DNA of 23,632 nucleotides, from positions 1 through 23,632 of IMG/VR virus record IMGVR_UViG_3300015024_000083; one strand, 5' to 3'. The notes beneath the pieces are model-generated. The model made no database searches and was not told where the DNA came from. It saw only the letters and a list, made by a program, of their open reading frames with translations. The position numbers were made by a program, and so were the translations under genes. Positions 6,516-15,432 of the stretch are shown here, piece by piece; within the stretch, counting starts at the first letter, position 1; every line of letters begins with the position of its first letter. Source of the stretch: a virus.

Positions 6516-8929
6516 TATTTGGCTCCGACGATTTGTACGAGCGCGGCCTTTGCCTTGATGTCACCCGCATCGGCGCGCCGAATGATTTCCTGCCGAGCGT
6601 CGCGTTGCTCGGCGCTGTCACGTTGACCGCGCAGTGCTTGCGTGGTGAGCGCGTCGATCGGCGCCTGCTCGATCATGCTCTGTGCTGCCGTGGTCTGCGC
6701 TGCACCGCCATACGATGAGTCGCGCGCCGTCGTGCTCGATGATGTTGACGTCGGCTCGATCGGAAGCGTCGACGCTCCCGCATTCGCGTTCACCGCGGCC
6801 TGTGTCTGCGTTGCGAGCGCGTAGTCTTTGATGGCTTTGCTCTGCGCGGTTTGTGTCGCCTGATCGAGATTCGCTTCGGCTTTCTTCTTGTCGGCTGCGG
6901 ATGCCTTTGGATTGGAGAGAATCTCGCCCCATCCATCGATCGTCTGTTTCTGCGATGGGAGCATCCCGACCTTGTCGAGCTGCTCTGTCATCTTGCGTTG
7001 AAACCCTTGGACGTCACTACGGGCACGCGGATCCCATGTGGTGATGTCGTTTGGACTGTTTCCGGTCGTTTCGGACGTGTACTGGTCAACCGTCGGCTGG
7101 CGCAAGACATGTGCGAGTTGCTGATCGTCGGGTGACGGCGCAACCTTCAGCTTGATCGGGTCAGCGAATTCGATTTTCTTGCCGGTGTAGCCGGCGCCAC
7201 GCATTCTCGAATCGAGCTGATCCACAATCGTTGATCGAGATGTGTCGAGCGCTCCCATCAGGTTCTTCACGCTGTCCGCATCAAGACCTCCGGTCAATTC
7301 TTGCTTGGCGAGTTCTACGGCCTCACCGGATAGGCGATTGATGCCGGAGGCTGTATGCATATCGAGCAGTGCACGAGCCTGTGCCTGCATGAGAGCGCGG
7401 CCCTCTTCGTTGTGCGCAACCCAGTTGTCAAACTGTTCGTTGGTTGAAAACTCGGAGCGCTTCTTGCGAAGAACATCGATTGCCTTGACGCCGTCGATTG
7501 TGGCGGCACGAAAACCAGTCAGTTCTTCGCTAATCTTGCCCTTTTCGGCGAGCCACGGCTCCTGTACGCCATCCTTGCCGGGCTCCTGCATGGCGGGCTC
7601 GTAGTGAGCGGTTCCATCTGCGTTGAGTCCCGTCGGAACCATGGCGCCGCGCTCTGTAACCTCCGCCTGCTGCGCTTGGCCCTGTGCGTTGTACTCAGCG
7701 ACCTTGAGCGCGAAGTCTTTATCTTGCTGCGTAAGCGCATCTTTGTGCTCTTGCCGCCTTAGGGCGAGCTCGCCGTAGGACACACCGAGTGTGTTGTTCT
7801 TGTACTGCTGATCCGCCGCAGTCTTCTGCGCCTCGAGCTTGCGGTTCGCGAGACCCATCGTGATGCCGGCGGACTGCTGATCGAGTCCCGCTTGCAGTTG
7901 CTCTCCTCGTGCCTTGAGCTGCGGGTTCGCCGACTGCGCCGTGATGGTCGCGATCTGATTCTTGACCGCCTGGAGCTCGGCTGCCTTGGCGACGTCCTGA
8001 TCCTGGCGATCGTCCGTCGCAGTTTGACGCGACGTCTCGAGCAGATCCTTTGTTCCAGCGGCCGTATCTCCGAGCGACTTCTTCTTGGCCCACTGGTCGG
8101 CGATGTTCGCGTCGATCCGCTTGTTGATGATCTCAAGCGCCGCGTTCGGTCCGTTGCGATGCGCGATGGCGTCGCCGATGCCGGACAACGCAACGGCGAT
8201 GAGGCCGCCCATGCCGATGTCGCGGTTCGTGTTGACCTTGAGATCCGCCGCGTCCTTGATTTGCTGCGCGTATTGTTGCGCGTATTGCTGCGTAGCAGCC
8301 TGATCGTGTGCGCGCTGAGCGGCGTTGATCTTTTCCTGGGCGGCTTGGCGAGCAGCGCTGTCGGCCTGTGCCGTCGCCACAGCAGTGTTCTGTGCAGCCT
8401 GCGCAGCCTCGGCATCTGCCTGCGCCTGTCGCTCCTTGTCGATGACCGCTCGGTTTTCAGCATCGGCCTTTTGCGCGATGCCATCCGGCGAAGCCTCAAA
8501 TGCCTTTTGCTGTGCCTGTTGCGCCGCGTACATCTTGTTATTCGCCGCGGTCTGATTCGGCGTGAGCGCGTCGTACGTACCGATCACCTGATCGGGTCCA
8601 GATGCTACTGGCAACCCGACAGTCGGTGGCGGCGTGGCCTGCACCGACGCGTCTGGAGGCGCCAACACGCCGCCGGTAACAGACTGCGGCTGGACTTCGG
8701 GCGTGTAGGCCGTCGCGAGATTGTCGCCGCCCATGCCGGTGCCGGTCGGTGTGTTGAGTTGCTGTGGAGCGGGCTGCGGCGCAAATCCGTTTTGCACGCC
8801 ACTCACGACGCTCGGATCGAGCCCGTATGGCGACGGCCCCTGAGCAGGCATCGGTGCGGCCTGCGGAGGCATGCCGTAGCCGATCGCAGGCTGCGCAAGC
8901 ACCGACGGGTCGAGGCCGTAATCAGCCAC
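6515..8929 (-). CDS. Internal virion protein, coiled-coil (ejection-type)
   Basis: 804 residues; GTG start at 8929-8927, overlapping the end of the S74-domain gene by 8 nt. The N-terminal about 130 residues are Pro/Gln/Gly-rich and low-complexity, and carry a duplicated YGLDPSV motif at about residues 4 and 35. Residues about 130-240 are Ala/Gln/Lys-rich and strongly helical (coiled-coil type: AADSAARQAAQEKINAAQ-like runs). A short hydrophobic segment GMGGLIAVALSGIGDAIAH follows, then further long helices to the C-terminus. There are no recognised enzyme motifs. It sits in a block of three internal-type proteins after the nozzle gene, the usual place for podoviral inner-core proteins. Assigned from size, composition and context only. 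Confidence 0.75.
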   Translation of the reverse strand: MADYGLDPSVLAQPAIGYGMPPQAAPMPAQGPSPYGLDPSVVSGVQNGFAPQPAPQQLNTPTGTGMGGDNLATAYTPEVQPQSVTGGVLAPPDASVQATPPPTVGLPVASGPDQVIGTYDALTPNQTAANNKMYAAQQAQQKAFEASPDGIAQKADAENRAVIDKERQAQADAEAAQAAQNTAVATAQADSAARQAAQEKINAAQRAHDQAATQQYAQQYAQQIKDAADLKVNTNRDIGMGGLIAVALSGIGDAIAHRNGPNAALEIINKRIDANIADQWAKKKSLGDTAAGTKDLLETSRQTATDDRQDQDVAKAAELQAVKNQIATITAQSANPQLKARGEQLQAGLDQQSAGITMGLANRKLEAQKTAADQQYKNNTLGVSYGELALRRQEHKDALTQQDKDFALKVAEYNAQGQAQQAEVTERGAMVPTGLNADGTAHYEPAMQEPGKDGVQEPWLAEKGKISEELTGFRAATIDGVKAIDVLRKKRSEFSTNEQFDNWVAHNEEGRALMQAQARALLDMHTASGINRLSGEAVELAKQELTGGLDADSVKNLMGALDTSRSTIVDQLDSRMRGAGYTGKKIEFADPIKLKVAPSPDDQQLAHVLRQPTVDQYTSETTGNSPNDITTWDPRARSDVQGFQRKMTEQLDKVGMLPSQKQTIDGWGEILSNPKASAADKKKAEANLDQATQTAQSKAIKDYALATQTQAAVNANAGASTLPIEPTSTSSSTTARDSSYGGAAQTTAAQSMIEQAPIDALTTQALRGQRDSAEQRDARQEIIRRADAGDIKAKAALVQIVGAK

Positions 8930-9998
8930 CCGTCGCCTCGAGCTTCTTCAGGCGCTCGTTGAGACGCGCAGTAGATGCAAGTGCGGCCGACACGGCCTTG
9001 CCGACGTCGAAGCCCTTCATGCCGGGGGAATCTGGCAGGTCGACGACGAGCGCCGATCCGGCCTTCGACTTCGCGAGGTCGCCGGCCATGATGCCGGCGC
9101 GCGGGCCCGCACCGAATTTCTTCTCGTCCTTGTAGCGATACGTTTTCGCGACGAGGTTGTTAAGCATGTCGTCGATGTCGTTGCCGGCATCGCTGATATC
9201 TGTCTTGAGACGCTCGTCGGATGCGGCGGTACCCGAGTTGCCGTATTTCGCGGCGAGCACCGAGCCCGCCGCGCTGATCATGCCGCCTTGCAGTGCGCGC
9301 TGATTGTTGGCGTCGTTGTTGTACTGTTGATATTGCTGATTGTTCTGCGCGGCATTCATGCCGATGTCGGCATTGAGATAGCCGAGTCCGCGGCTCGTAT
9401 TGAGGCCGTATTGCTGCTGTTGGAGGTTCGCGTTCTGACCCGCAACGCCGATGTCTTGGCCGCGACCCTGATCGAGAACGTTCGATAACTGGCCCTGCGC
9501 CATTTGCTGGTCTTGCAGTGCTGCTTGCTGCGACTGGCCTACGCCCTGAAGGCCGATGCCTGCCTGATTGTTCGCCGCGCCGCGAAACGCAAGCGCTGCG
9601 TTCTGACCGCCGCGCGCCATGTGCGCCATGGCTTGCTGTTGCATCATCGCCTGCTGGACCTGTCGTTGTGCGGCGAGCTCGCCGGCACCTTGCTGTTGCC
9701 CCGAGGCGATGCCCTGGAGACGCTGAGCCTGTGCGATCTGCATCGCGCGAAACTGCTGTTGCGTTGTCGATAGCTGCGGCGCCATGCCGTTCGCGCTGGC
9801 CATGCCGTTTGCGATCGACGAATCGATCTGACCCTGATCGCGATACGTGGACCCGGGCTTCGGGTCGTCCGATCCGCTGAACAGTCCGATCGCGCCACCG
9901 ATGACGCCACCTGCGGCAGCGCCCCAGGGTCCCGCAACTGAGCCCATGGCTGCGCCAGACGCTGCGCCTGTTAGTGCTCCACTTCCGCTGAGACTCAT
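8922..9998 (-). CDS. Glycine-zipper, Gln-rich virion protein with C-terminal S74 chaperone domain
   Basis: 358 residues; the ATG overlaps the nozzle gene stop (ATGA, 9995-9998). Residues about 8-42 form a glycine/alanine zipper (GAASGAAMGSVAG, AAAGGVIGGAIGLFSG) that could insert in or cross a membrane. Residues about 75-240 are extremely Gln/Ala-rich (QQQAMAHMA, NLQQQQYG). Residues 260-358 match the S74 intramolecular chaperone family: SDERLKTDIS at the start, YRYKDE, a RAGIMAGDLA strand, GMKGFDVGKAVSAAL, and a terminal helix RLNERLKKLE. In characterised members the domain trimerises the protein and cleaves itself off near the Ser-Asp pair, here Ser260-Asp261. The rest resembles an ejection or tail-needle-type protein more than a beta-helical spike. 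Virion location is inferred. Confidence 0.82.
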   Translation of the reverse strand: MSLSGSGALTGAASGAAMGSVAGPWGAAAGGVIGGAIGLFSGSDDPKPGSTYRDQGQIDSSIANGMASANGMAPQLSTTQQQFRAMQIAQAQRLQGIASGQQQGAGELAAQRQVQQAMMQQQAMAHMARGGQNAALAFRGAANNQAGIGLQGVGQSQQAALQDQQMAQGQLSNVLDQGRGQDIGVAGQNANLQQQQYGLNTSRGLGYLNADIGMNAAQNNQQYQQYNNDANNQRALQGGMISAAGSVLAAKYGNSGTAASDERLKTDISDAGNDIDDMLNNLVAKTYRYKDEKKFGAGPRAGIMAGDLAKSKAGSALVVDLPDSPGMKGFDVGKAVSAALASTARLNERLKKLEATGG

Positions 9999-12900
9999 TG
10001 GGACCTCGATGCTCCGGGTACGAATTTCGGATTAAGCACGCCGCCGATCAACAGCAGTTCGCTCAGGTCAAATGACGCGCCGTAGTCGTCTGCTGCCTCG
10101 GCATCCTCGATGACGAACGAGATTGCCTGGCATCTGACGTTAAGATGGAATTGCTCTTGATACACGGTGTTTGGTCCGAGCGATCCGCTGTAGTCGACAA
10201 CTCCATACGCGCCCGCCCCGTACAGGGACGGAGTATACGTCGAATTGACGTCGACCGGATCCAGAACCGTATAGCCATCCTCGTAGTCGAGTCGATAGCT
10301 CACCGAGAGCTGATGCCTGGAGTAGTACGTACCGAGGATCATCACGTACAGCACCTTCTGCCAGCCCTGGAGGTAGCCTGAGAACTTGATCCACGACGTC
10401 TCGACGCGTCGCTTGATGTGCCGAGTGCCGTCGCGATACACGCCAGGCGTCTCGACGTACACGGTCCCGTCGGTGCTCAGGTAGTAGTACGAGCCATTGA
10501 GCACGACCGCATCGAGGCCAACATGGTTCGTGAACGTCGACCACGCATTGCGGTTGTAGTCGTAGAGCAGCGTGCGGCCCTGATCGACGTCGGTCAGGAA
10601 TACGATATGCGTCCGATCGGGAAGCAACGTGGCGCGCGAGATGTGCTGCGCGCGATACGCGAATACATCATCTCCAATGCTCTTGATCTGGAGGCTGCGA
10701 TCGAGCAAAACAGGACCCTTGCTCGTCTGAAAGACGATGCCTAGTGGCACGTTCGAGATGCTGCCCGGCGACGAGCATCCGACGTCCGTGGTCACGAGCT
10801 GCGGCTGCGTCCATGCGTTGGACGGGTTCAGCAATCCGCCATCGGCATCGGGGCCGGGTCCGCCGAACGCAAAGATCGCCGTCTGTTTGAAGATGACCAC
10901 CGTGTCGTCCATCACGGCGAGCGCGATGATATCGCCGCCATGTGGATCCACGCGCACCGATAGCGCCGCGCTGAGCTCGGCGGCGGTGTCGTCGCGAAGT
11001 GCCTGCGAATAGTTGACGAGATTGCCGTCGAGCGGATCGAGCCAAAACAACCGCGTCTTGCCGCCGACGATTGCCGCGCCACCGCTCTGCTCGGGGTCGT
11101 TGGAGAGGATGCCACCGTTGGTGTAGATCGGCTCGAGCGTCAGCGCGGCCGCGTCGCTCATGTTGTCGATAAACGTCAGGCTGTCGACGGTCGGATCGTT
11201 AAGCAGGTAGCCATTCGGCCCGGTGGCAGTTGGATTTACCGACGAGACGCGGTTAAATCCTGCGTTGGTGTTCGCCTGCGATCGGAACACGCCGATCCGG
11301 ACATGCTGCTTGGACGTCAGCCGGTACGTTGGGATCGTCAGCGTAACGGCGCTGTTGCCGGCCGTGAGCGTGATCGGAACCGGAATGGACTGCGCGCCGG
11401 GGTGCAGCTCGCCTTGCGCGTCGATCTCCTCGTAAATGATTTTGTAGTTGTATGCACCGGACGCGGTCAGAGCGCCGCCGACGCCTTGCGACGTCGCGAT
11501 CGTGCCGCTCGCGGTGTCGGGTGCGCAATGGAAGTTGTGCTCTGACCAGCGCGAGCCATCGTAGTGCTGGATCAGCGCGCCGGCCAGGTACATGCCGTTG
11601 CCGAGCACCGCGGTGTGGAACGAATCGGCATGGTTGTAGTCGAGCGAGAACAGCCGGATGCCCTGCTCGCCGAACTGCTTTCCGCTGGTGCCCGTGAGCT
11701 GGATGCGATAGCCCAGCGCGATCTGATGCTGGCGCGAGAAGCTCGAGGGCGGGCCGCTCAGCGTGGACGGCGCACTAGACGGTGCAATCGGCGTCACCGA
11801 CGGCAGGATCGGCCGGGTGAGTTGTCCGCTTGCGAGTCCCGGGTGCAAGCGCGCCTGTGCTCGTCCACCAGCGCTGATTTGCACGACCGCGACGTATGGG
11901 AAGTACAGCGCCGGATGCACGAGCGAGACGTAAATCGCGCCGTTGTCGTTCCACGCGCGAGACGCGAGCGAGTGACCTAGGATCGTCTGCACGGTTGACG
12001 GCACGAGCGTAGCTAGCGGCAGGTTGCCGAACTGCGTAGAGCAGATATCCGCGGTAGCCGCGTTGCGCTCTCCTGCCCACCACAGCGAACTGCTATCCCA
12101 CTCGACGGCGATGCGATTCCATTTTTGCGCAAAGCTCGCGCCGATAAGCCCGGTCGTGCTCGATCTAACGATGGTGGTCCCGTCGATAATGTCAGCGGTC
12201 GCGTATCCTGTGGCTGACGCAACGCCATTTTGGTAGACGACGCCGATCTGTACGGTGAGTACGCTCGAAACCAAACCCGAAATGAACGCCACACCGATCG
12301 CCGATCCCATGGCGCCGCTTGCTGGAAAAAATGTCGCCGCCGACGGCAATCCGGTAACCGGCGATCCGAGCACGCCGCTTGGATGGATGTATCCGACGCG
12401 GTAACCACCGGGGGTGACCCAGGCGATGCATCCGGGTTTGCTTGTCGCGTTGTACGAGTCGAGCGTCGACACCGCGTCGTAGCCCAGCACTGCCGGATCG
12501 AGATCGATGATCATCGGCATCGGTGTGCCGAACGCGGACGGCGCCGCGGGGTTGACGATCGATACCCACAGGATTGATCCGCTGACCCACAGCACGTGCA
12601 AGACCTCGCCGACGGCGAGACAGCGCGGCATCATGCCGGCTGCGTCGAGTTGAGTCGGCGGGGCGAGCAAGCGCTCGGTGCCGGCCTCGACGACGCTGGC
12701 CCACAAACCGCCCTGCGAGTCCTCCCAGGCCAGTACGGTTACGCCGTGGTTGGTCGCCGCGTCGGGAGCGGTCTGGTTAGTGCCAGTGCGCGCGAGTGCG
12801 GAGCCTGCCGCAACGATCGACTGCGTGGCGCCGATCGTCTGCCACGAGTCAGACGTTGGTCGGTAGCTCAGCGAGTTGCCGCCCGCGAACAGCACGAGCT

Positions 12901-13126
12901 CGTTCTGACGCACGCCGAGGCCGACGGCACCGGAGTACGTCAGGCCCGAGGAGTCGACGAGGCTGCCAAGGGCGCGATGACCGTTGCGCTTGGAGAGCGA
13001 TCCCGATTTGTCGAAGACCGCATTTTGCAAATCGATCAGCTTCGTCGGCGCGACGAGCTTCGCATCGGTTCGCGTGTCAACGCCCGATGCGAATTGAAGT
13101 GCAAATGGAACCTTCTGGATCGCCAC
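9995..13126 (-). CDS. Large tail protein, nozzle-like (podoviral tail tube/beta-propeller type)
   Basis: 1043 residues. GTG start at 13126-13124 lies 4 nt after the stop of a 54-residue gene with no clear ribosome site, suggesting coupled translation. The N-terminal region (LQNAVFDKSGSLSKRNGHRA) matches the opening strand pattern of podoviral tail-nozzle proteins, where a line of 'source data' precedes repeated propeller blades. The body is almost entirely beta-type, with recurrent aromatic/Gly turns (WEDSQGGLWAS, IAWVTPGGYRVGYI, FQTSKGPVLLDRSL). The C-terminal part is Tyr-rich (YYSRHQLSVSYRLDYEDGY) and ends FVPGASRSQ. It follows the adaptor and fibre genes and precedes internal proteins, as nozzle genes do. 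An adsorption or stopper protein is an alternative. Confidence 0.72.
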   Translation of the reverse strand: MAIQKVPFALQFASGVDTRTDAKLVAPTKLIDLQNAVFDKSGSLSKRNGHRALGSLVDSSGLTYSGAVGLGVRQNELVLFAGGNSLSYRPTSDSWQTIGATQSIVAAGSALARTGTNQTAPDAATNHGVTVLAWEDSQGGLWASVVEAGTERLLAPPTQLDAAGMMPRCLAVGEVLHVLWVSGSILWVSIVNPAAPSAFGTPMPMIIDLDPAVLGYDAVSTLDSYNATSKPGCIAWVTPGGYRVGYIHPSGVLGSPVTGLPSAATFFPASGAMGSAIGVAFISGLVSSVLTVQIGVVYQNGVASATGYATADIIDGTTIVRSSTTGLIGASFAQKWNRIAVEWDSSSLWWAGERNAATADICSTQFGNLPLATLVPSTVQTILGHSLASRAWNDNGAIYVSLVHPALYFPYVAVVQISAGGRAQARLHPGLASGQLTRPILPSVTPIAPSSAPSTLSGPPSSFSRQHQIALGYRIQLTGTSGKQFGEQGIRLFSLDYNHADSFHTAVLGNGMYLAGALIQHYDGSRWSEHNFHCAPDTASGTIATSQGVGGALTASGAYNYKIIYEEIDAQGELHPGAQSIPVPITLTAGNSAVTLTIPTYRLTSKQHVRIGVFRSQANTNAGFNRVSSVNPTATGPNGYLLNDPTVDSLTFIDNMSDAAALTLEPIYTNGGILSNDPEQSGGAAIVGGKTRLFWLDPLDGNLVNYSQALRDDTAAELSAALSVRVDPHGGDIIALAVMDDTVVIFKQTAIFAFGGPGPDADGGLLNPSNAWTQPQLVTTDVGCSSPGSISNVPLGIVFQTSKGPVLLDRSLQIKSIGDDVFAYRAQHISRATLLPDRTHIVFLTDVDQGRTLLYDYNRNAWSTFTNHVGLDAVVLNGSYYYLSTDGTVYVETPGVYRDGTRHIKRRVETSWIKFSGYLQGWQKVLYVMILGTYYSRHQLSVSYRLDYEDGYTVLDPVDVNSTYTPSLYGAGAYGVVDYSGSLGPNTVYQEQFHLNVRCQAISFVIEDAEAADDYGASFDLSELLLIGGVLNPKFVPGASRSQ

Positions 13127-13130
13127 GGTG

Positions 13131-13295
13131 TTAGCAGCCGTGCTTTTTCGCCATCGCTTCGCCTGCGGCCTTGAGCTTGTCCGCCGCAGCGCGCGCGTTC
13201 ATTTCAGCGTCCTTCATCTCCTTGACGAGCCAGCGGGGCTCGCTTGCAGCGGTGGGAACGGTGCCAGTGTCTTGCGGGGTTTCGATGTCTTTCAT
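13131..13295 (-). CDS. Small charged helical protein
   Basis: 54 residues, too short for most ORF cut-offs. The ATG at 13295-13293 has AGAAAGG about 6 nt upstream, a good ribosome site. It ends in TAA at 13133-13131, just before the GTG of the nozzle-like gene. The N-terminus is acidic and polar (MKDIETPQDTGTVPT). It is followed by RWLVKEMKDAEMNARAAADK and an Ala/Lys-rich helix ending MAKKHGC. The coding frame fills the interval between two virion genes, and the spacing on both sides is tight (11 nt before, 4 nt after). A small helical virion or chaperone-like protein would fit; function is unknown. Confidence 0.68.
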   Translation of the reverse strand: MKDIETPQDTGTVPTAASEPRWLVKEMKDAEMNARAAADKLKAAGEAMAKKHGC

Positions 13296-13306
13296 GGGGT
13301 GCCTTT

Positions 13307-14437
13307 CTAGGTGACTACCGTCGTATTGAGTACGACGGACAATACGTTACACGTGACTCCGGCCGCGACGACGACGTCGAGAGAAAGGAAACCGCCGGCG
13401 ACCGTATAGAACGAGTACGTAAACGGCGTCGCTGGCGTTATCGTAATCGGCGAATACTGTCCGAGCGATGACGTCGTGGCCGTCGCACCCGTGATCGGCG
13501 CAAAGTTTCCGCCAGTTGTTCCGACCAGGAGACTGAACGTCACAGCTCCTCCGCCGGATACCCTGGCGTAGACCACGGCCGACGTGATGGTCATCAGTTG
13601 CTCGTCGACGATCGCCGGCGCCAGGAAGAAACCGTTTTCGCTCGATGCCGGACACTGAGCGCCCGCATATCCGATCGACGCCACCGAGGCCAGGCCGCCA
13701 GAGACGTTGTAAGAACCGGTGTACCGTATCGGAATCGTAAACGAGCGATTGCCACGCAGCGCGTGACCCGTCCCCTGGAATGTCATGTTCTGATTCGCGC
13801 CAAGAACGCCGTCTGTCAGCACCGCACCGGTCGTGCTCATTGTGAGCGGCGCGGCCTGCGCGGGAACTGCCGCCGGCAACGTCATCGAGTACGACGCCGC
13901 GAGCGCAGCAGGACTCTTGAGCGTCACCTTGTTCGTGATGCTCGCGGCCTTCTGATACAGATCGATGTCCCCCGTGGCGAACCCGGCCCACGGACGAGGC
14001 AAGCCTTCCTGCTGTGCGAGGTAGCGGCGCGTCGCGTCGTCGTACGAGAACAGCGCTGAGACGGCCGCGTAGTCCCCGCCGATCCCGCCAACCGCGGCCA
14101 GGTTCAGCTGGCCGGCGGCCGTGATCTGCACCGGTGTGCCGGAGCTGTTCCGCCACCACAGGTTGTTGTCCGCGACGTTGACGTAGAACGCGTTCGCGTA
14201 GCTTGTCATCGACGCCGCGGTCACCGGAACGAACGTGACCGTCTTCGCCGCGGTAAGCGCGTACGAAGCCCACGACACATCCGCGTTGATGCCGAGCGCA
14301 GATGATCGAATCAGCGATCCCTTGCCGCTCGTGTGATCGTGCTGCTCGACGAGGCCGAGCATCGTGTTTAGCGTGACGCCCCAGACATCCGTGCTTGCGC
14401 CCGGCGTTGGGAAAACGAGGTTCATCGGACCGCTCAT
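13307..14437 (-). CDS. Tail-fibre or collar-fibre-like protein
   Basis: 376 residues; the ATG overlaps the upstream TGA (ATGA, 14434-14437). The N-terminal segment holds LVEQHDHTSGKGSLI and SSALGINADVSW, a pattern I know from phage fibre and collar proteins (HDHTSGKG followed by an I/LNADLS strand). The rest is beta-rich, low in charge and high in Gly/Ala/Ser/Thr/Val, with AGQLNLAAVGGIGGDYAAV and DATRRYLAQQEG in the middle and a jelly-roll-like C-terminus (SFYTVAGGFLSLDVVVAAG). It lies between a small head-tail gene and the nozzle-like gene. A receptor-binding or accessory fibre role is inferred; the receptor is unknown. Confidence 0.75.
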   Translation of the reverse strand: MSGPMNLVFPTPGASTDVWGVTLNTMLGLVEQHDHTSGKGSLIRSSALGINADVSWASYALTAAKTVTFVPVTAASMTSYANAFYVNVADNNLWWRNSSGTPVQITAAGQLNLAAVGGIGGDYAAVSALFSYDDATRRYLAQQEGLPRPWAGFATGDIDLYQKAASITNKVTLKSPAALAASYSMTLPAAVPAQAAPLTMSTTGAVLTDGVLGANQNMTFQGTGHALRGNRSFTIPIRYTGSYNVSGGLASVASIGYAGAQCPASSENGFFLAPAIVDEQLMTITSAVVYARVSGGGAVTFSLLVGTTGGNFAPITGATATTSSLGQYSPITITPATPFTYSFYTVAGGFLSLDVVVAAGVTCNVLSVVLNTTVVT

Positions 14438-14685
14438 GTCGTTCCGTCCTTGATCAAGCCGAGCGTGACAAGCGCTGCGATCAGCGACGTCAGCGCGACG
14501 TTTCCGCCCTTCGCGCCGGTCACCGTCAGCGGATTCGTCATCAGCTTCTGCAGCTGGCCGACCTTGGCCTCGAGCTTGTCAAGCCCGTCATCGAGCACCT
14601 GGCAGGCCAGCGATGGGTCATCGAGTGTCTGCCGGTGCAGCGTGCGTGCGCTCGCGGCCGGGCGAATGGGTTTTTGTGTCGCCAT
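14434..14685 (-). CDS. Small protein with hydrophobic C-terminal GLIKDGTT motif
   Basis: 83 residues; the ATG at 14685 shares one base with the stop of the adaptor gene. The N-terminus is basic (MATQKPIRPAASARTLHRQ). The middle helix has heptad character (LDDGLDKLEAKVGQLQKLM), which could trimerise. The C-terminus (VALTSLIAALVTLGLIKDGTT region) resembles an N- or C-terminal motif seen in many small phage head/tail-fibre proteins, where a short amphipathic helix is followed by GLI-(K/T)-D. It is translationally coupled to both neighbours. Probably a minor virion or fibre-assembly component; function is not established. Confidence 0.7.
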   Translation of the reverse strand: MATQKPIRPAASARTLHRQTLDDPSLACQVLDDGLDKLEAKVGQLQKLMTNPLTVTGAKGGNVALTSLIAALVTLGLIKDGTT

Positions 14686-15368
14686 CAGTAGCTATCCTCA
14701 TAGGGATCATCGCCTCCGCCCGTGTTTCGGCCGAGATACATCGGCTCGCTCGCATCGTGATCACCTGCCGTGCGCAGCTGGCCAGTGAGCTGCACGATCT
14801 TGCCTTCGATCTCCTGGGTCGGAAGATCCTGGCGCTGGTAGCAGTCGCGCAGTGCGATATGCAATACGAGCTTTTGCTCCACCGGCGTATCGAACTGCAC
14901 GGTGTCAGTGTCGAGTAAGAGTTGTGGAGCCGCCGGGATGTAAAACACCCGCAACGTATCCGTGGACGAACCTGGAACCGGCACGAGTACGAGTCCCGCG
15001 GTCGTCGGGCGATACTTGTAGTTCGACGTCGATGGCTGCACGAGATGCGTATCGTCCACGTCGACCGAGAACAGCCGTCGCCATCGCGCTTGCGGATCGG
15101 TCGCGACGCCAGATGCGAGGAGCTCGACCTTGCGGAGCTTGTAGAAGTCCGTCGGCAGCGCATACGTGCTCGTTCCCGCCACGGTTGTGAACGTTGGCGA
15201 GACCACTGTGTAGTAGTCATCCCAGCGCTCGACGACGATGTTGTACGACTCCTCGAGCGCATCGTTTAGCAGCTCGTTCGCCACCGCCGGGGTGATGTCC
15301 TTCGAGCGCTCGTATCCACCCCGCACGAGCAGGGATTGACGAAGCTGGGCGAGGGTGCGGGTGTACAT
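14685..15368 (-). CDS. Head-tail adaptor/connector-like protein
   Basis: 227 residues; ATG at 15368. The N-terminal helix (MYTRTLAQLRQSLLVRGGYE) and the segment AVANELLNDALEESYNIVVE are followed by TSTYALPTDFYKLRKVELL. That 'YxLPxDF-xKLxxVE' pattern is typical of phage adaptor proteins that dock below the portal. Next come RWRRLFSVDV, then beta-strands YRPTTAGLVLVPVPG and TLRVFYIPAAPQL, and a C-terminal helical tail (EQKLVLHIALRDCYQRQD). The order capsid, small head genes, adaptor, fibre, nozzle supports this. The name rests on this pattern and context; the family cannot be verified here. Confidence 0.78.
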   Translation of the reverse strand: MYTRTLAQLRQSLLVRGGYERSKDITPAVANELLNDALEESYNIVVERWDDYYTVVSPTFTTVAGTSTYALPTDFYKLRKVELLASGVATDPQARWRRLFSVDVDDTHLVQPSTSNYKYRPTTAGLVLVPVPGSSTDTLRVFYIPAAPQLLLDTDTVQFDTPVEQKLVLHIALRDCYQRQDLPTQEIEGKIVQLTGQLRTAGDHDASEPMYLGRNTGGGDDPYEDSY

Positions 15369-15394
15369 GGAGAGCCTATCGAAGCGACACGATC

Positions 15395-15420
15395 GCGCTC
15401 ACACGTTGCCGTGTGAACGC
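15395..15420 (-). promoter_or_regulatory. Intergenic hairpin with GNRA tetraloop
   Basis: In the 64-nt gap between the 141-residue gene and the adaptor gene, the minus-strand RNA can form an 11-bp stem (GCGUUCACACG with CGUGUGAGCGC, one G-U pair) closed by a GCAA tetraloop of the GNRA class. No U-tract follows, so it does not look like an intrinsic terminator. It could stabilise or delimit processing of the polycistronic RNA, or bind protein. Seen directly; role inferred. Confidence 0.6.
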
Positions 15421-15432
15421 TGTCCTATCGCC

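Noticed and set aside
15395-15420. Rho-independent terminator
   Set aside because: No U-tract follows the stem on either strand; the same objection applies to the hairpin at 22494-22512.
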